DNA from: Hemicordylus capensis
Lineage: Eukaryota > Chordata > Lepidosauria > Squamata > Cordylidae
Assembly: GCF_027244095.1 (NCBI RefSeq)
Contig: NC_069670.1
Coordinates: 18,309,320 to 18,373,319, forward strand
Length of the DNA stretch: 64,000 bases
Reading direction: 5' to 3'
This document shows, one piece after another, positions 19,311 to 30,950 of the stretch. Positions within the stretch are counted from its first letter, which is position 1; each line of letters begins with the position of its first letter. Below the pieces are notes generated by a model. The model saw only the letters and a list, made by a program, of their open reading frames with translations. It had not been told where the DNA came from and made no database searches. The position numbers and the translations under genes were made by a program.

Positions 19311-19854
19311 CTGACCCTCGTTTCCAGATTACGTGCTGTTCAGCGGTAAAATGCTTCGACTTGGCAGGATCGTTTTGAAAACAGAAATAGCTTGCGCAAC
19401 CCGCCTCCAACGGGAAAATACAGCTATTTTGTTTGTTTGTTTTTGCAACGCACATGCAACGTTGTGGGACTAAAACACAAGGGTAAAATCCGAAAGACGA
19501 CATCAGAAATGTGAACGGCACCTGGCTGACCATGTTGAAACACAGGCAGTATGGAAGCACACTTAACGGACATGTAGTGACACTGTGGTAGCAGGTAGTC
19601 TGGAAAGCCCTGGTAGGAAAATCTGCCCTGGTAGGAAAAGAGCATGTGTGCCAGGAAGGGGAGAAGACAGTTTTGAATCTAACCAGAGAACAAGTCCAAG
19701 ATTTCAGTCTGGCGCTTAGAAAAAGGTTAGAGGGGCAGCACTGGGTTTCGTCTTGGCCTACAAACATGGTCCAGCATATGTCCTGGTCCCTTGCTCCTCA
19801 AAACAAGTCACGGAATATGGCACCTGAAAATGCAGAGGACCACATTTCCTAATG

Positions 19855-20163
19855 GCTTGTTGGTCTGGTGGCAGCAAGCATGACTTGTCCCCTTTGCTAA
19901 GCAGGGTCCTGCTTGCACTTGAATGGGAGACTACTTGGGTGAGCACTGGAAGATATTCCCCTGAGGGGATGGGGAATTGCATCTGGAAAGAGCATCTTCA
20001 TGCATGCATACAGAAAGTTCTCTCCCTGGCTGCATCTCCAAGATAGGGCTGAGAGAGCTTCCTGCCTGCAACCTTGGAGAAGCCGCTGCCAGTCTGTGTA
20101 GACAATACTGAGCTTGATGGACCAATGGTCTGACTCAGTATATGGCAGCTTCCTATGCTCCTA
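19855..20163 (+). repeat. 5S-Sauria SINE
   Basis: Head ttggtctggtggcagcaagc, 5S-like gctaagcagggtcctgc and gaatgggagact, linker cccctgaggggatgg, body and tail cagcttcctatgctccta. Confidence 0.9.
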
Positions 20164-21985
20164 GTTAGTATGTGGGAGAAGCTGAGAGGCTTTTGCGATA
20201 ACAATAAAAGCAGATTAGTAGGAGAAAAAGGTTTCAGATAATAAGGAGTCTAGTGAAGGCCCAGACACGTGGCCAGAGTGTGGTGTATCCCCACCTGGAA
20301 GATTAAATCTGTCAGTCAAAGAAAAATCTTTGGGGAAACTCCTTGGCACTCTGGCTTTGAACTAATTAGTCCAGGGATTTAATTGATTTCAAGTGGACAA
20401 ACAGACTCCGAGAATGTGGGTTGTACATGAGCACACCCAGAATGCTCTCCAGGCAGGAGAGGGGATTTTAGGCTTCTTTTGCAGGTATTTGGGGGGGATA
20501 TATTAGGCCCTTGTGGGCACCTTAAAGACAAACATTCCGTGCAGCAGATGCTTTGGTGTGCTCTCTCAGCTGAAATCACAAATCTGTGAATTTTTAGGGT
20601 ATGCATAAACCGTTTGGGTTGAAATGTTCGTCCATTACAGCACAGCCATGCTCTTGACTGGAAAATACAATCTGTCTTCCTGAGCTCTCTGGGAAGAAAG
20701 ACATGTATTTGTTTTCCTTGAATGTGGGCGAATCTTTCCTAATGAATGCCTTCACCACCAGCCCCGGGGACCCCTTCAGCAATCAGTCATGGCCCCTGAA
20801 TAATCCATCCCTCATCCTGGGTCCTTTAAGACAAAAGACCATTTCCTTGAGAGGGGACAACCGATGTCCCCAAACGACGAGAATCACTGAATCTGCTGCT
20901 GCCACCCCCAGAAGCTTTTCCCCCAGAAGCTTTTTCCAGCTGGGGGGAGAAAGCAAGTTGCTCTCTGCCAGCCTGGATGATATGGCACAGCACACCCTTG
21001 GAGCCCTGCAAAGCACCAATTTTAATTTGGAAGGGCAGATGTGTATTCACAGATTGTCCAGATTTACGTCGAAGTCCCTGTGAGTTATCAGGGAGCACTC
21101 TGGACGTGGTTCGGGTTTTTCACTGCACTTTGGAGCATAGCCCAATTTATGTCCGGAGGGTAGGAAAAAAATTGCACTTTTTGCATCTTTTTGGGGTGTG
21201 TGTGTGTAAATGTGAAATATCCAATATGCCCCGTAACTCACAGTATTTCGCCCCTCTTAATCCAGTGATAAAGCCTGCTGTCTGGGCAAGGCCCTTCACA
21301 AAGCAGAGATGGCTACATATTCAGGTGGCCTTATTAAAGATGACCCAGCTCTCCAGGTAAACGCAGGGAAGAGGAGAGGGAAACCTGAGGCTTATGTAAC
21401 AGCTTCAGCCACACTGATCGTGAGAGAGGCTGGGACCAAGAACCAGAGGAGACCGACACAGGGGGGTTGCACCTGGTGAGTTTGCGTCTGAAGAACATTA
21501 AAATAAATAAATAAAGCCCCACTGGATCAGGCCAAGGGCCCATCTTGCTCCACGCCAGCGGGGGAAAGCGGGCAAACCACCCCCTCCAGTTGGTGGGGAA
21601 TGACATGACTCTGGACTCTGGCTGGAGTCCAGCTCAGCCTTTCCGGCCTCATCCTGGCCTCTCCTTTCCTTGCCGAATATGCAGCAGGACCGGCCCTCGT
21701 ATTCACTGACCTTGTATTCTGGCACGAGGGTGAGCACACTGGATGTGTAGGAAGTGGGCAGAGAAACCCAGATGGCTTGTTCTGTGAACCAGAGCTCTAT
21801 TTTTAAATGGTGTCCTCATGGCTAATTGATTGAGTACACTGAATAAATGGGCAAAAGCATCCCCTGCTCCCAGTAAAGCTATTAATAGACGGCGTTTAGG
21901 GAAAAGGTGCCACCGCCATCCTCGGAGAGAAGCAGCTCTTCGGAGTTTGTTCAGGAATATCTGGCCATGTCGGAAGATGGGACAT
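20164..21985. other. Intergenic, little recognised
   Basis: A partial copy of the unnamed repeat end (cttgtgggcaccttaaagac) lies near 20510-20600. Otherwise there is no gene, RNA or repeat I can support. Confidence 0.45.
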
Positions 21986-22304
21986 AGGAACCTAGGAAGC
22001 TGCCTTTTACTGAGTCAGACCCTTGGTCCCTCTAGCTCAGTATTGTCTACCCAGACTGGCAGCGGCTTCTCCAAGGTTGAAGGCATGAGTCTCTCTCAGA
22101 CTATCTGGAGATGCTGCCAGGGAGGGAACTTGGAGCCTTCTGCATGCAAGCAGGCAGGCGCTCTTCCCAGAGTGGCCCCATCCCCTAAAGGGAATCTCTT
22201 CCAGAGTTCACACATGTAGCCTCCCATCCAAATGCAAACCAGGACAGACCCTGCTTAGCAAAGGGGACAATTCAAGTTCGCTCCCACAAGACCAGCTCTC
22301 CTCC
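21986..22304 (-). repeat. 5S-Sauria SINE
   Basis: Tail cataggaacctaggaagc, body, linker cccctaaagggaatctc, 5S head end agaccagctctcctccc. Confidence 0.9.
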
Positions 22305-22671
22305 CAGAGAGGTTTATGAATTTAAAAATTTGCTGAGTCTCTGCAGGCTTCCTGCTGGAGTCTTGTACCCCTTTGAACGAAGGGCTTTTTATCGGGGCCT
22401 CTCAGAAGGCACATAGGTGCTTTTCAGCAAGAAGACTTGGTCTTTAGCAGAGGACATCGGCTTCTGGTAGGTGGCCCGTGTCAATCTGTTAGTCCGTTAC
22501 CATCAGAATAACAGAGGGCACCAACTCTGTAAGCTTTTAAGGTGTCACAGGACACTTGGTTGCAACAGGGAGGGACTCAAACCCTGCAGGGCACGACCCA
22601 CCCAGCACTCACATGAGTGGCTTGGAATAATTTCCCTGGTGGACTGTGCCTTTGGACAGTGCTGCTGGCAT

Positions 22672-22923
22672 AAGAGCCAGTGTGGTGTGGTGTGGTGGTT
22701 AGAGTGCTGGACTAGGACCGGGGAGACCCGAGTTCAAATCCCCATTCAGCCATGAGACTAGCTGGGTGACTCTGGGCCAGTCACTTCTCTCTCAGCCTAA
22801 CCTCCTTCACAGGGTTGTTGTGAGGAGAAACTTAAGTATGTGGTCCACTGCTCTGGGCTCCTTGGAGGAAGAGCAGGATATAAATGTTAATAATAATAAC
22901 AATAACAACAACAATAATAATAA
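22672..22923 (+). repeat. MIR-like CORE-SINE with L2-type tail
   Basis: A box tggtggttagagtgctgg, B box gagttcaaatcccc, CORE-like gggtgactctgggccagtca, tail ggaagagcaggatataaatg followed by (aataac)n. This is the clearest copy of this family in the window. Confidence 0.85.
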
Positions 22924-23694
22924 ATGATGCATGTCTCTTACAGAAGATAGCGGGGCTACAAACAGAAGCTACAAGTGGAGAGCATTTTGCGTCAGATCAG
23001 ACCATCTCAGACCCTGTCCACGGCCCACCGGTGGCCCCACGGCAGAATCTAACCCAGCCCAAAACCAGAGCAATAGACCTTGAATGGAGGGCAGAGCTTT
23101 CACACATGCATGTAGGAAGATTTCAGATCGAGAGCATCCTTAGCAGCGAACAACTGGATGGCCTTGTCTCCTGCATGCAATGCCTAGTTCCCCTGAGTTC
23201 TGTCCATGGTCCTGACACCCAGACACCCAGCCATCCCGATTTATCGTCCTGCTCCCTGCCTGCCAGTACATAAAGGTATGCTCCCTTAGCCATAACGCTG
23301 TGGGGAGAAGTGCCATTCTGGGTCAAGCAAGGTGGGCCCCATTTAACCCAGCATCCTTCTCCCCATAGCGGCCAGTCAGATATCTCAGCAGGAAGCTCAG
23401 AAGCAGGGCAGGAAGGCAAACGCAGTCTCCCATGGTTGACCTCCCAGCAACTGGAATTTCATGGTATACTGCTCCTGAAGCTGGAGGCATGGGGATTCAG
23501 AGTCAGTGATAGACCTCTCCTCCCCTTCCTCATATTGGTCTCAACTCACTGGTAAAGCCATCTAAGACCGTGGCGACCCTCCCAAAGGGCCCTCCACTAG
23601 CAGAGCTAGGAATGGGGCAGGAGGAAGAAAGGGGGAAGAGCCAGAAAGGCTGGGGCCTACAGGCTGAGCTCTCAGTGCCCCAAAGAGATGGGGC

Positions 23695-23792
23695 CACCTG
23701 GAGTCAGGTGGGGCTGGGAAAGACCCTGAAGAGCTGCTGCCGGTCCGTGCGGGCAATGCTCAGCTAGACAGACCAGCAGCCTGACTCCGCAA
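23695..23792 (+). repeat. Sauria SINE fragment
   Basis: Body ggtggggctgggaaagaccc, gctgctgccggtc, and worn tail cctgactccgc. The head is missing. Confidence 0.7.
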
Positions 23793-24269
23793 ACGAGTGT
23801 CGGTTGGAGATGTGACGAGGAGGCTAATTATTCTAGCTCCAGGAGACGCCATCTCTGTGGCTACCCAAGGGCCACCGAAGGCTGCAAGTTCTTTCATGCC
23901 CTGATGCGCGGAGCTCAGCGGTGGTTTTTCACCATCCGACAAACAGCATCGCGTAGATTCTGGTTGCAGTCTGTGCAAGCAAGAATCTGGCTCCTTTGTT
24001 GCCTGGGAGAGTTTGCCCCCACCCTCCACTGCCAGGCCTTTCGAAGAAACACCTACTCCAACCCCAATACAAGAACACACAAATCCCTGATTGATTAAAC
24101 ACACCCTGCCCCCTTCTTGTCACAATCTCTGCCTTTGTCCTCAGCTCCCCTAAAACCTGCATTTTGACCCCCACCCCCCCCTCTTCCCTTCCTTCCTTCC
24201 TTAAAAAACAACAACTTCCTTCTCAAAACCCAGCATTTTACAGGGAAACTGCTGGTTATGGCGGGGAAG

Positions 24270-24574
24270 GTGAACTGGTCTTGGCGCCGCGAGCATGAAT
24301 GGTCCCCTTTGCTAAGCAGGGTCTGCCTTGGTTTGCATTCTGATGGGAGACTACACAGGAGAGCACTCAGAGATATTCCCCCTTCGGGGATGGGGCCGTA
24401 TCTCAGTGAGAAAGCCCCTGCGTGTGTGCAGAAGGTTCCCAGCTTCACTCCACGGCATCTCCAGATATGGCAGGGAAAGACTCCTGCTTGTAACCTTGGG
24501 GAGCTGCTGCTGCCAGTCAGAGCAGAAGTCTGAGCGAGATGGATCAGTGGGGCAAGGCAGATCCCTATGTTCCT
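24270..24574 (+). repeat. 5S-Sauria SINE
   Basis: Worn head gaactggtcttggcgcc, 5S-like gctaagcagggtctgcc and gatgggagact, recognisable A box region gtatctcagtgagaaagc, body, tail atccctatgttcct. Confidence 0.88.
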
Positions 24575-25143
24575 GCCCACCACCCCTCTGCCCACCGTCC
24601 TGTCGCATAGGCCTTGTTAAGACTGTGGGTTTGGAGATCCAGGTCTGACTCCCCAATATCCCATAAAGTTCAGAAGTGAGGGCACCTCTCTCCCCCCCCC
24701 CTTCTGCTCCCTCTCAAGGGCACAGCAGGTTGGAATGGGTCCCAGGATGGAAAGCAGAAATGGGACCCGGCTTTCCCACCTTCCTCCTGAGAGAGGCAAG
24801 AGGCGGAGAGAGAAGCGGAAGCTGCTACCCATCCAGAAGCCCCCCCCCCGCTCTTCAGTGCCCCCCCCCCACTCAATTATAGCCGTGCCCCTGCTCCCTC
24901 TTAAAACTACCTACTCTACCTTGCAGGGTTGTCTGTCCTAGAGAGAAGGTTATTTACAGGAAGCGACTCCAGTCTGAATCCCAAATTCGCCACGCCGACT
25001 TCCCAAGAGGCAGCCTTCTTCCACCCCCCACCCCCCCATCCTACCTCACAAGGTTGTTATTCTCCGCAGAAGTTTACACATTAATGGGGGCGGGGCGGTG
25101 CATATATAATACAAGACTACAAGAGTCTCGCTTCCCACCACAC
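24575..25143. other. No gene recognised; C-rich runs
   Basis: C-rich runs at 24693-24702, 24840-24848, 24862-24870 and 25025-25038. On the minus strand two weak donor-like sites occur (CAAG|gtagag near 24922 and GAG|gtagga near 25054). They could belong to a KCNJ9 leader exon but are not convincing alone. Confidence 0.35.
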
Positions 25144-25199
25144 AGATCTCCTCCGGATCTCTCTGGGCATCACTGAGAGAGCTGCCACAGACCCCTTCA

Positions 25200-25800
25200 G
25201 CTGTTGAAGGGGGGAGAGGTGTGTGTGTGTAGCTCGGAGCCCCCCTCCCCAACGGAGGGAGCCCCCACCACCCTGCCACCCCCCCCCCCAGGAGATCTGC
25301 AGCTCCCCCCACCCAAGAGCGGGATGCAACGTCTCTCCGCCCAGCGGGGCCGGTCCCCGCGGGAGCTGTCCCCACCTGGTGGTGCTGAAGACGTCCCGCC
25401 CGGCTGTCCCTCGCTGGCGTCGCCCATCGCGGCTGGAGGAGCCCGCATGACATCCCCACCGGCGGGCACGGGCGATGCACCAAGCCCCAGCGCACCCTCC
25501 GGCGTGCCGCCTCCGACTAAATTTAGCTGCAGCTCGCAACCCCGCCGGAGCCTATATATGTGTCATACCCCCTTCCCAAGCACCCCTGCTTCCCCGGCGT
25601 TGCCAAGGCAACCGGTTTGGACGTCCTTTGGCTGGGATGCCGGGCTGGGGGGTGGGGGTGGGGAGATCTCCTCCGGATCTCTTTGGAAACCATGGATCCG
25701 CACCCTCGGCCAGCAGCACCCGGGCCTCCTCCCAGCGCCTGCGGAGGCAGGGTTCGCTCGCTGCAGGCGGGCCGGGCACATGTGGCTGCAGGAGATGGCA
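25200..25800 (-). promoter_or_regulatory. KCNJ9: CpG-rich block, candidate KCNJ9 promoter
   Basis: This is the only long CpG-dense non-coding block upstream of KCNJ9. It holds a palindromic X-box gttgccaaggcaac (25599-25612), the RFX-family site. About 40 bases away is a TATA-like tatatat at 25553-25559, which reads in both directions. On the minus strand the order X-box, TATA, then possible exon ending in a donor-like CAG|gtgggg near 25377 would suit a KCNJ9 leader exon. The link to KCNJ9 is inferred from position; no transcript evidence is available. Confidence 0.45.
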
Positions 25801-25967
25801 CTTTGCCTCCCACCTACCCACCCCCGCCCGCCCTCCAGCATCGCGGGCTGGTTTCAGGTTTCTCTTAAAGCGCTGATGCTAGCCCGCCTTCCTCGCCAAG
25901 GCGGCTCACAGCCCCAGGCCAGGCCAGGCAGTGGGAAGGCAGGCGAATGCGATAGAAAAATCGGCCC

Positions 25968-25998
<31 letters not shown>

Positions 25999-26000
25999 AA
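25968..26000 (+). repeat. (GAT)n microsatellite
   Basis: About ten gat units. Confidence 0.95.
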
Positions 26001-26032
26001 AATCAGCCCAAACAATCAAAGGATGGCTGTGG

Positions 26033-26341
26033 AGAGGAGAGCTGGTCTTGCGGTAGCAAGCACGACTGGTCCCCTTAGCTAAGCAGTGTCCACCCTGGTT
26101 TGTATTCGGATGGGAGACTACATGTGTCAGCAGCACTGTAAGATAATCCCCTTAGGGGATGGAGCCACTCTGGGAAGAGCAGAAGGTTTCAAGTTCCCTC
26201 CCTGGCTGCATCTCCAAGACAGGGCTGAGAGAGATCCCTGCCTGCAACCTTGGAGAAGCCACTGCCAGTCTGTGAAGACAATACTGAGCAAGACAGACCA
26301 ATGGTCTGACTCAGTTTGTGGCAGCTTCCTGTGTTCCTATG
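26033..26341 (+). repeat. 5S-Sauria SINE
   Basis: Head gaggagagctggtcttgcgg, 5S-like gctaagcagtgtccacc and gatgggagact, body, tail gcagcttcctgtgttccta. Confidence 0.92.
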
Positions 26342-26524
26342 TTTATCTCAGTGATAGAACCCCCCCCCCCCCGGGTTTATCCCTCGCCTCTCCAGGCTGG
26401 GCTGTGGGGGAGACTCCTGCCTGAAATCCCTGGAGAGCTGCTGCTGCCAGCCAGTGCAGACAATGCTGAGCTGGAGGGGTGGACTAAGGATCTGACTCAG
26501 CAGGGGGCGGCTTGCTGTGTTCCA
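26342..26524 (+). repeat. tRNA-Sauria SINE
   Basis: Starts tatctcagtgatagaacc, with a C run where the mid-tRNA should be, then the body ctgcctgaaatccctggag and worn tail gcggcttgctgtgttcc. It is head-to-tail with the previous copy. Confidence 0.8.
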
Positions 26525-26680
26525 TGGGCAACATCTTCCCCTCTCCCAAAGGCCAATGAAAAGGCCACGTCTGAGCTTTGGATCCTTCACATCATCATTC
26601 TGTCAGGGGCCAAAAGGCCTCCAGCAAAGGGCACGCTGCAGTCTGGGAGGTTGCAATTCTCTGCCTCCCAAATGGGAAAC

Positions 26681-26681
<1 letters not shown>

Positions 26682-26733
<52 letters not shown>
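26682..26733 (+). repeat. (GA)n microsatellite
   Basis: About 25 ga units. Confidence 0.95.
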
Positions 26734-26735
<2 letters not shown>

Positions 26736-26794
26736 ATTTGGCTGCAGGTTCAGAACAGGCAAGAAGAAAATCACTTCTTCACACAGTGTGCTAT

Positions 26795-27262
26795 TAGCTT
26801 GAGGAACTCACTGCCACAAGATGGCTCTGATGGCTTTAAAGGGGGACTGAGTGAATCCAAGAAGGAGGAGAGGCCTATCAGGGGTTATTCATCATGATGA
26901 CTCTATGGAACCTCCCTGCTCTGAGGCAGTCTACCTCTGAATGACAGATACTGGGGGTGGCAACAGCAGGGGAGGGCCGTTGACTCCATGCCCTGTTCTT
27001 GGACTTTACTGAGACATTGTTTTGGAAGCAGGATGCCTGACTAGGCGGACCTGAGTCCAGCAGAGCTCTTCTTATGTCCCTATTAGCCATGATAGCTAGG
27101 ATTGGGACTTCCATGACCAGGAGCAGTCTACCTCTGCACCAGATCTTGGGGACATTCAAAGGGGAAGTGCTGTTTCTTCTTACCGTCTTTGCCTTTGAAC
27201 TTCCTGGAAACACCTCATTGGCCATTGTGGGCATGTAAGACTAGACGGACTTAGACTAATTC
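26795..27262 (+). repeat. CR1/L2-type LINE 3' ends, two or three in series
   Basis: Phrases gaactcactgccacaagatg, gactctatggaacctcc, ggaagcaggatgcctgacta and gcagagctcttcttatgtcc recur. A shorter second tail at 27100-27262 ends in actcttcttatgc. Confidence 0.55.
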
Positions 27263-27364
27263 ATCAGGACTCTTCTTATGCACTCGGCACGCAGTGATAA
27301 ATACTTCTAAGGATAGCCACAGTCTTGGATGCTTTAAAAAGGGACTTTGAGAGAGCTCTTGAAA

Positions 27365-27690
27365 TGGAGAGCTGGTCTTGTGGTAGCGAGCATGAATTGT
27401 CCCCTTTGCTAAGCCAGATCTGTCCTAGCTTGTATTTGGATGGGCAACTACTGTACATGTGAGCGCTGTAAGATATTCCCTTTAGCGGGTGGGGAATAGC
27501 TCAGTGGTAGAACATCCGCTTTGCTTGCAGAAGGTCCCAAGTTCAATCCCTGGCAGCATCTCCAGGTAGGGCTGGGAAAGACGCCTGCCTGAACCTTGGG
27601 AGAAGCTGCTGCCAGTCAGTGCAGACAATACTGAGCTGGCTGGACCGATGGCCTGACTCTGTATAAGGCAGCTTTGTTTCTATGTTCCTA
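27365..27690 (+). repeat. 5S-Sauria SINE with preserved tRNA module
   Basis: 5S-like head ggagagctggtcttgtggta with gatgggcaactac is followed by an unusually clear tRNA module: A box aatagctcagtggtagaac and B box aagttcaatccctgg. The Sauria body and tail tctatgttccta follow. It shows the 5S + tRNA + body + Bov-B-like tail composite in one unit. Confidence 0.9.
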
Positions 27691-28525
27691 AAAAGGGAGA
27701 TTAGATGAAAGTGCAGAGGAAGAAAGGTGTTTCCCTTTGATCCCATATTTACCTGGATCCAAAATCAGTTTTTTCCAAGTTCTTAGAAATTGGGTGCTTA
27801 TCTGAAAGGCAGAGGTCTCTTCCTTTGGGGCAAATACAGGTATAACCTGTATTTCACCACTATATCTTAGGGGGTGGGGGTGGTTTCCACCTTAAATTCA
27901 GAGTCGGCATCTATTTGGGTAAATGCGGTAGCTCGTATATCTAAATCCCAGACGCTTGGACCAATCAGCAGGGAGGGCTCCAGCAGTGACTTGTGGGCTT
28001 CCCAAAAGCATGTAGCTGACCCTTGTTGGAAACAGGGCGCTGGGCTAGAGCAAGATGACCTCCCCAGGCCTGCAGAGTCCAACCTTTCCCCAGAGCTCGC
28101 TTCCCTGCATGTGGCAGGGAATGGAGCAGGCCAGGGAGGCCGCCCAGCCCAACAGAGCCTCAGTTTCCGCCCCCCAGCAAGGCTGTGCATGAACACAGCT
28201 CTTGCCCCCCAAGCGTACGTGGATGGGGCCGCGCTGGCTGCAATGCTCTGCCTGCGTCTGGTAAGGGAAAGAGCAGAGTCCAGGCCTTGCGTAACCCCCC
28301 AGAGTTTAATTAATAATGCGTTGCTGGCCAAGTTTGCACGGCAGAAATAATCCATGTACAGCGAGGAGGTTTTTTTTTTAATGAATGTGAAAACGCAAGG
28401 TGGGAGAGAGCCAAAGAAATAGGAAGGCCTCGATTTTAGAGAGTCTGACAGTTCCTCCATCCAGCTCATTTCTGTCACCTCTGACTTCACCCCCTCCACA
28501 CACACACTTTACTCTTCACAATTAG
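27691..28525. other. No gene recognised
   Basis: Apparently single-copy. The part 27870-28350 is GC-richer, with an open frame on each strand. Neither has a recognised domain or splice sites that would support it. Confidence 0.4.
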
Positions 28526-28672
28526 CAACATAGGAAGCTGCCTCACCGAGTCAGACCCTTGGTCCACCTAGCTCAGTATTGCCTACTCTGACTGGCAGTG
28601 GCTCCCCAGGGTTTCAGGCAGGGGCCTTTCCCAGTCCTACCTGGAGATGCTGCCAGGACTAACCCTGAGCCT
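28526..28672 (-). repeat. Sauria SINE, head missing
   Basis: Tail caacataggaagctgcctc, body cctagctcagtattgcc, ending at ggagatgctgccaggact. Confidence 0.82.
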
Positions 28673-28718
28673 ACAAGGACACACACAGTGGTATTGTGGA
28701 ATGCCTGAAGAAGGAATA

Positions 28719-29022
28719 GGAACATAGGAAGCTGCCATATACTGAGTCAGACCATTGGTCTATCTAGGTCAGTATTGTCTACACAGAAATGGCAGCGGCT
28801 TCTTCAGGGTTGCAGGCAGGAATATCTTTCAGCCCTATCTTGGAAATGCTGCCAGGGAGGGAACTTGGGACCTTCTGCTCTTCCCAGAGTGGCCTCATCC
28901 CCTAAGAAGGGGAACCTCTTACTGTGTTCACACATCAAGTCTCCCATTCAAATGGAACCAGGGTGGAGCCTGCTTAGCTAATGGGTCAAATCATGCTTGC
29001 TCCCACAAGACCAGCTCTCCTC
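28719..29022 (-). repeat. 5S-Sauria SINE
   Basis: Tail gaacataggaagctgccat, body, linker, 5S head end caagaccagctctcctc. Confidence 0.9.
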
Positions 29023-29560
29023 AGTAGTGAGGCGACCGGGATTTGGCAAGTGGATTGATACTTGGCATTTCGGTGGTTCAAGAACTTTCTGCAATCAAGA
29101 GTGTGATTATTACGGAGAGGATTTACTGTGCTAGTTTTTCTCATTTGCCTCAATCTGCTGTAGCGGTCGTCTCCACAGGCAGCAACAAGCGGCACAAATG
29201 CACACACAGAGACAATAGCCACAAAAGCGGCAGAGATCTGGCCGCCTCTTCTCCCCAGCGTCTGGCAAACTCTTCCTGTGTGAGCAGCTGCGAGGATGGA
29301 ACTCGAGGGTGGAACTTATTTCAGCCCAGTGAATGTGTAATTAAGGATTATTTAATTGAGAGGACAAGGCAGCGACGAATTCTGGGTGTCGGGCGCCCAC
29401 CTTGGCCTGTTCCTCCCTGCCCTGGGTTAGGGTTGTTGTGGGATGTGGATTTGGATGCTTGACAGATTGGTGGGGGGGGGGTCAAGGAGAGGAAGGGGAA
29501 GGGGAAAGGGAAGAAGCAAATTCATATACAAGCTGAGCAGGTAGCAAGCAAAGAAGCACT
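29023..29560. other. Apparently single-copy sequence
   Basis: No repeat or gene is recognised at 29023-29460. It is a candidate for conserved non-coding sequence between KCNJ9 and KCNJ10, but conservation cannot be judged here. A purine-rich run starts at 29484. Confidence 0.35.
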
Positions 29561-30240
29561 CGGGCCATCCTCAGGGATCTCAGATCTGTTCTCTTGTGAG
29601 AACAGCTAAATGGAGCCTCCATATTCAGAAGCAGTCTACCTCTGTATAACAGTTGCTGATGAGCAATCAAGAGGAGTGGGCTTCTGCCTGCCTTCCTTCC
29701 TTCCCCTTTCTTTTTCTTTCTTTCTCCTTCCTTCCCCTTCCTTTCTCTCTTTCTTTCTCCCCCTAACAACAACAAATCTCTAGGTGCTTGTGAACTTCAC
29801 TAGGGCATCGCACAACAGACTTTTGAAGAAGTATCTTGCTGGCCACTATTAAAAACAGAATGCTGGCCTGGATATGGTTTTTACAACAGCTAAGAATGGA
29901 ACTTCCATGTTCTGGTGCAGCGTACCTTTGAATTCCAGTTGTTGGGGGGGTAAACAGCAGGGGAAGCTTCACATCCCACTTGTGGACTTCTGGGACACCT
30001 AGCTGGTCATGTTGGCAACAGGACGCTGAGCTAGACGGACCTTCTGTTCTGATCCAGCAAGGCACTACCTGCACTGCTTAACAAAGCCTCCATGGACAGA
30101 GGTAATCTACCTTTGAGTACCAAACCACAGAGAACGTCCACCACCCTTCCCACCCAGCTGGTGAGCTGTCCTCTGTTGGAAGCACTGGGCAAGATGGATG
30201 CCGGTCTCTCATTCAGCAACGCTCTTCTTCTGAGGCCTTT
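29561..30240 (+). repeat. Series of CR1/L2-type LINE tail fragments
   Basis: Repeating phrases tggagcctccatattcag, ggcagtctacct variants, aacaggacgctgagctagac and ctgatccagcaaggc recur at about 29600, 29880 and 30060-30230. A pyrimidine-rich ttcctttctttctt run lies at 29690-29762. All pieces are 5'-truncated. Confidence 0.5.
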
Positions 30241-30311
30241 CTGAGAACAAATCAGATGAAAATGGACAAACTGGCTTTACAATACATATTTTTGCTTGTC
30301 TATGAGTATAT

Positions 30312-30445
30312 GGCAGGAGTTATCAAACCCGGGTCCCTAGATGTTGTTGTACTACAACTCCCATTATCCCCTGTGGCCAGGGATGATGGGAGTTGTAGTC
30401 CAGCATATGAAGACTCAAGTGTGCGAACCCCTAAGGACTTAAGCT
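30312..30445. mobile_element. MITE-like palindromic element
   Basis: A central palindrome, ctacaactcccattatccc facing gatgatgggagttgtagtcc, with outer parts gttatcaaacccgggtcc and agtgtgcgaacccc. It resembles hAT-type MITEs such as that at 18293 but has different ends. No target duplication was established. Confidence 0.5.
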
Positions 30446-30950
30446 GCCCACAGAGCAAGGTGGCCGAGACTTCGACACCCCTGCATTTCAGATGCCCACA
30501 TTGAAAAGGCGAGCCGTTTTCTTATCAAGATCCTGCCCTGCACGATAAAGCGAAAACCACCGAGGCTCAAAGAGACGTCGAGGAGGCCCTTTTCTCCAAT
30601 GCACCCAGGCCCTGGGAGAAATCCAAATGGCGAAGAACAAGGGACGTTTTGTTTCCGGCCCAGCAATTGAGAGCTGCTTGTCTCCGAGAAAGCTGGCTGC
30701 TCTCGCCTGCAACTGAGCATCACGGCCAACAAACTGCCCCCCTTTGGATCAGTCTTGGATCTTCTGACAGGTATCTCTCTTGACAGGAATGGCTGGTGCT
30801 CACTGGTGCTTTTATATTTATTTATTTATTTATTTTGCAAGCTGACAGCAGAAGGGACGAGGAGACAGAGGCCAAACGGCAAAACAGGCAGGCAGGTGGA
30901 ATCTTCCACTGGTGTCCTGAAGACTCCAGTGCCAGTCCGATGACATCCTT
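30446..30950. other. No gene recognised
   Basis: Unrecognised apart from a (TTTA)n run at about 30814-30834. Confidence 0.4.

Noticed and set aside
19855-19935. Possible 5S rRNA gene (gctaagcagggtc, gaatgggagact)
   Set aside because: The same text recurs in many copies, always joined to the Sauria body. It is the SINE head, and the rest of the 5S gene is missing.
25204-26082. 292-residue open frame in the CpG block
   Set aside because: Proline/glycine-rich GC-driven frame that runs into a (GAT)n array and a SINE. Several equally long frames overlap it on both strands.
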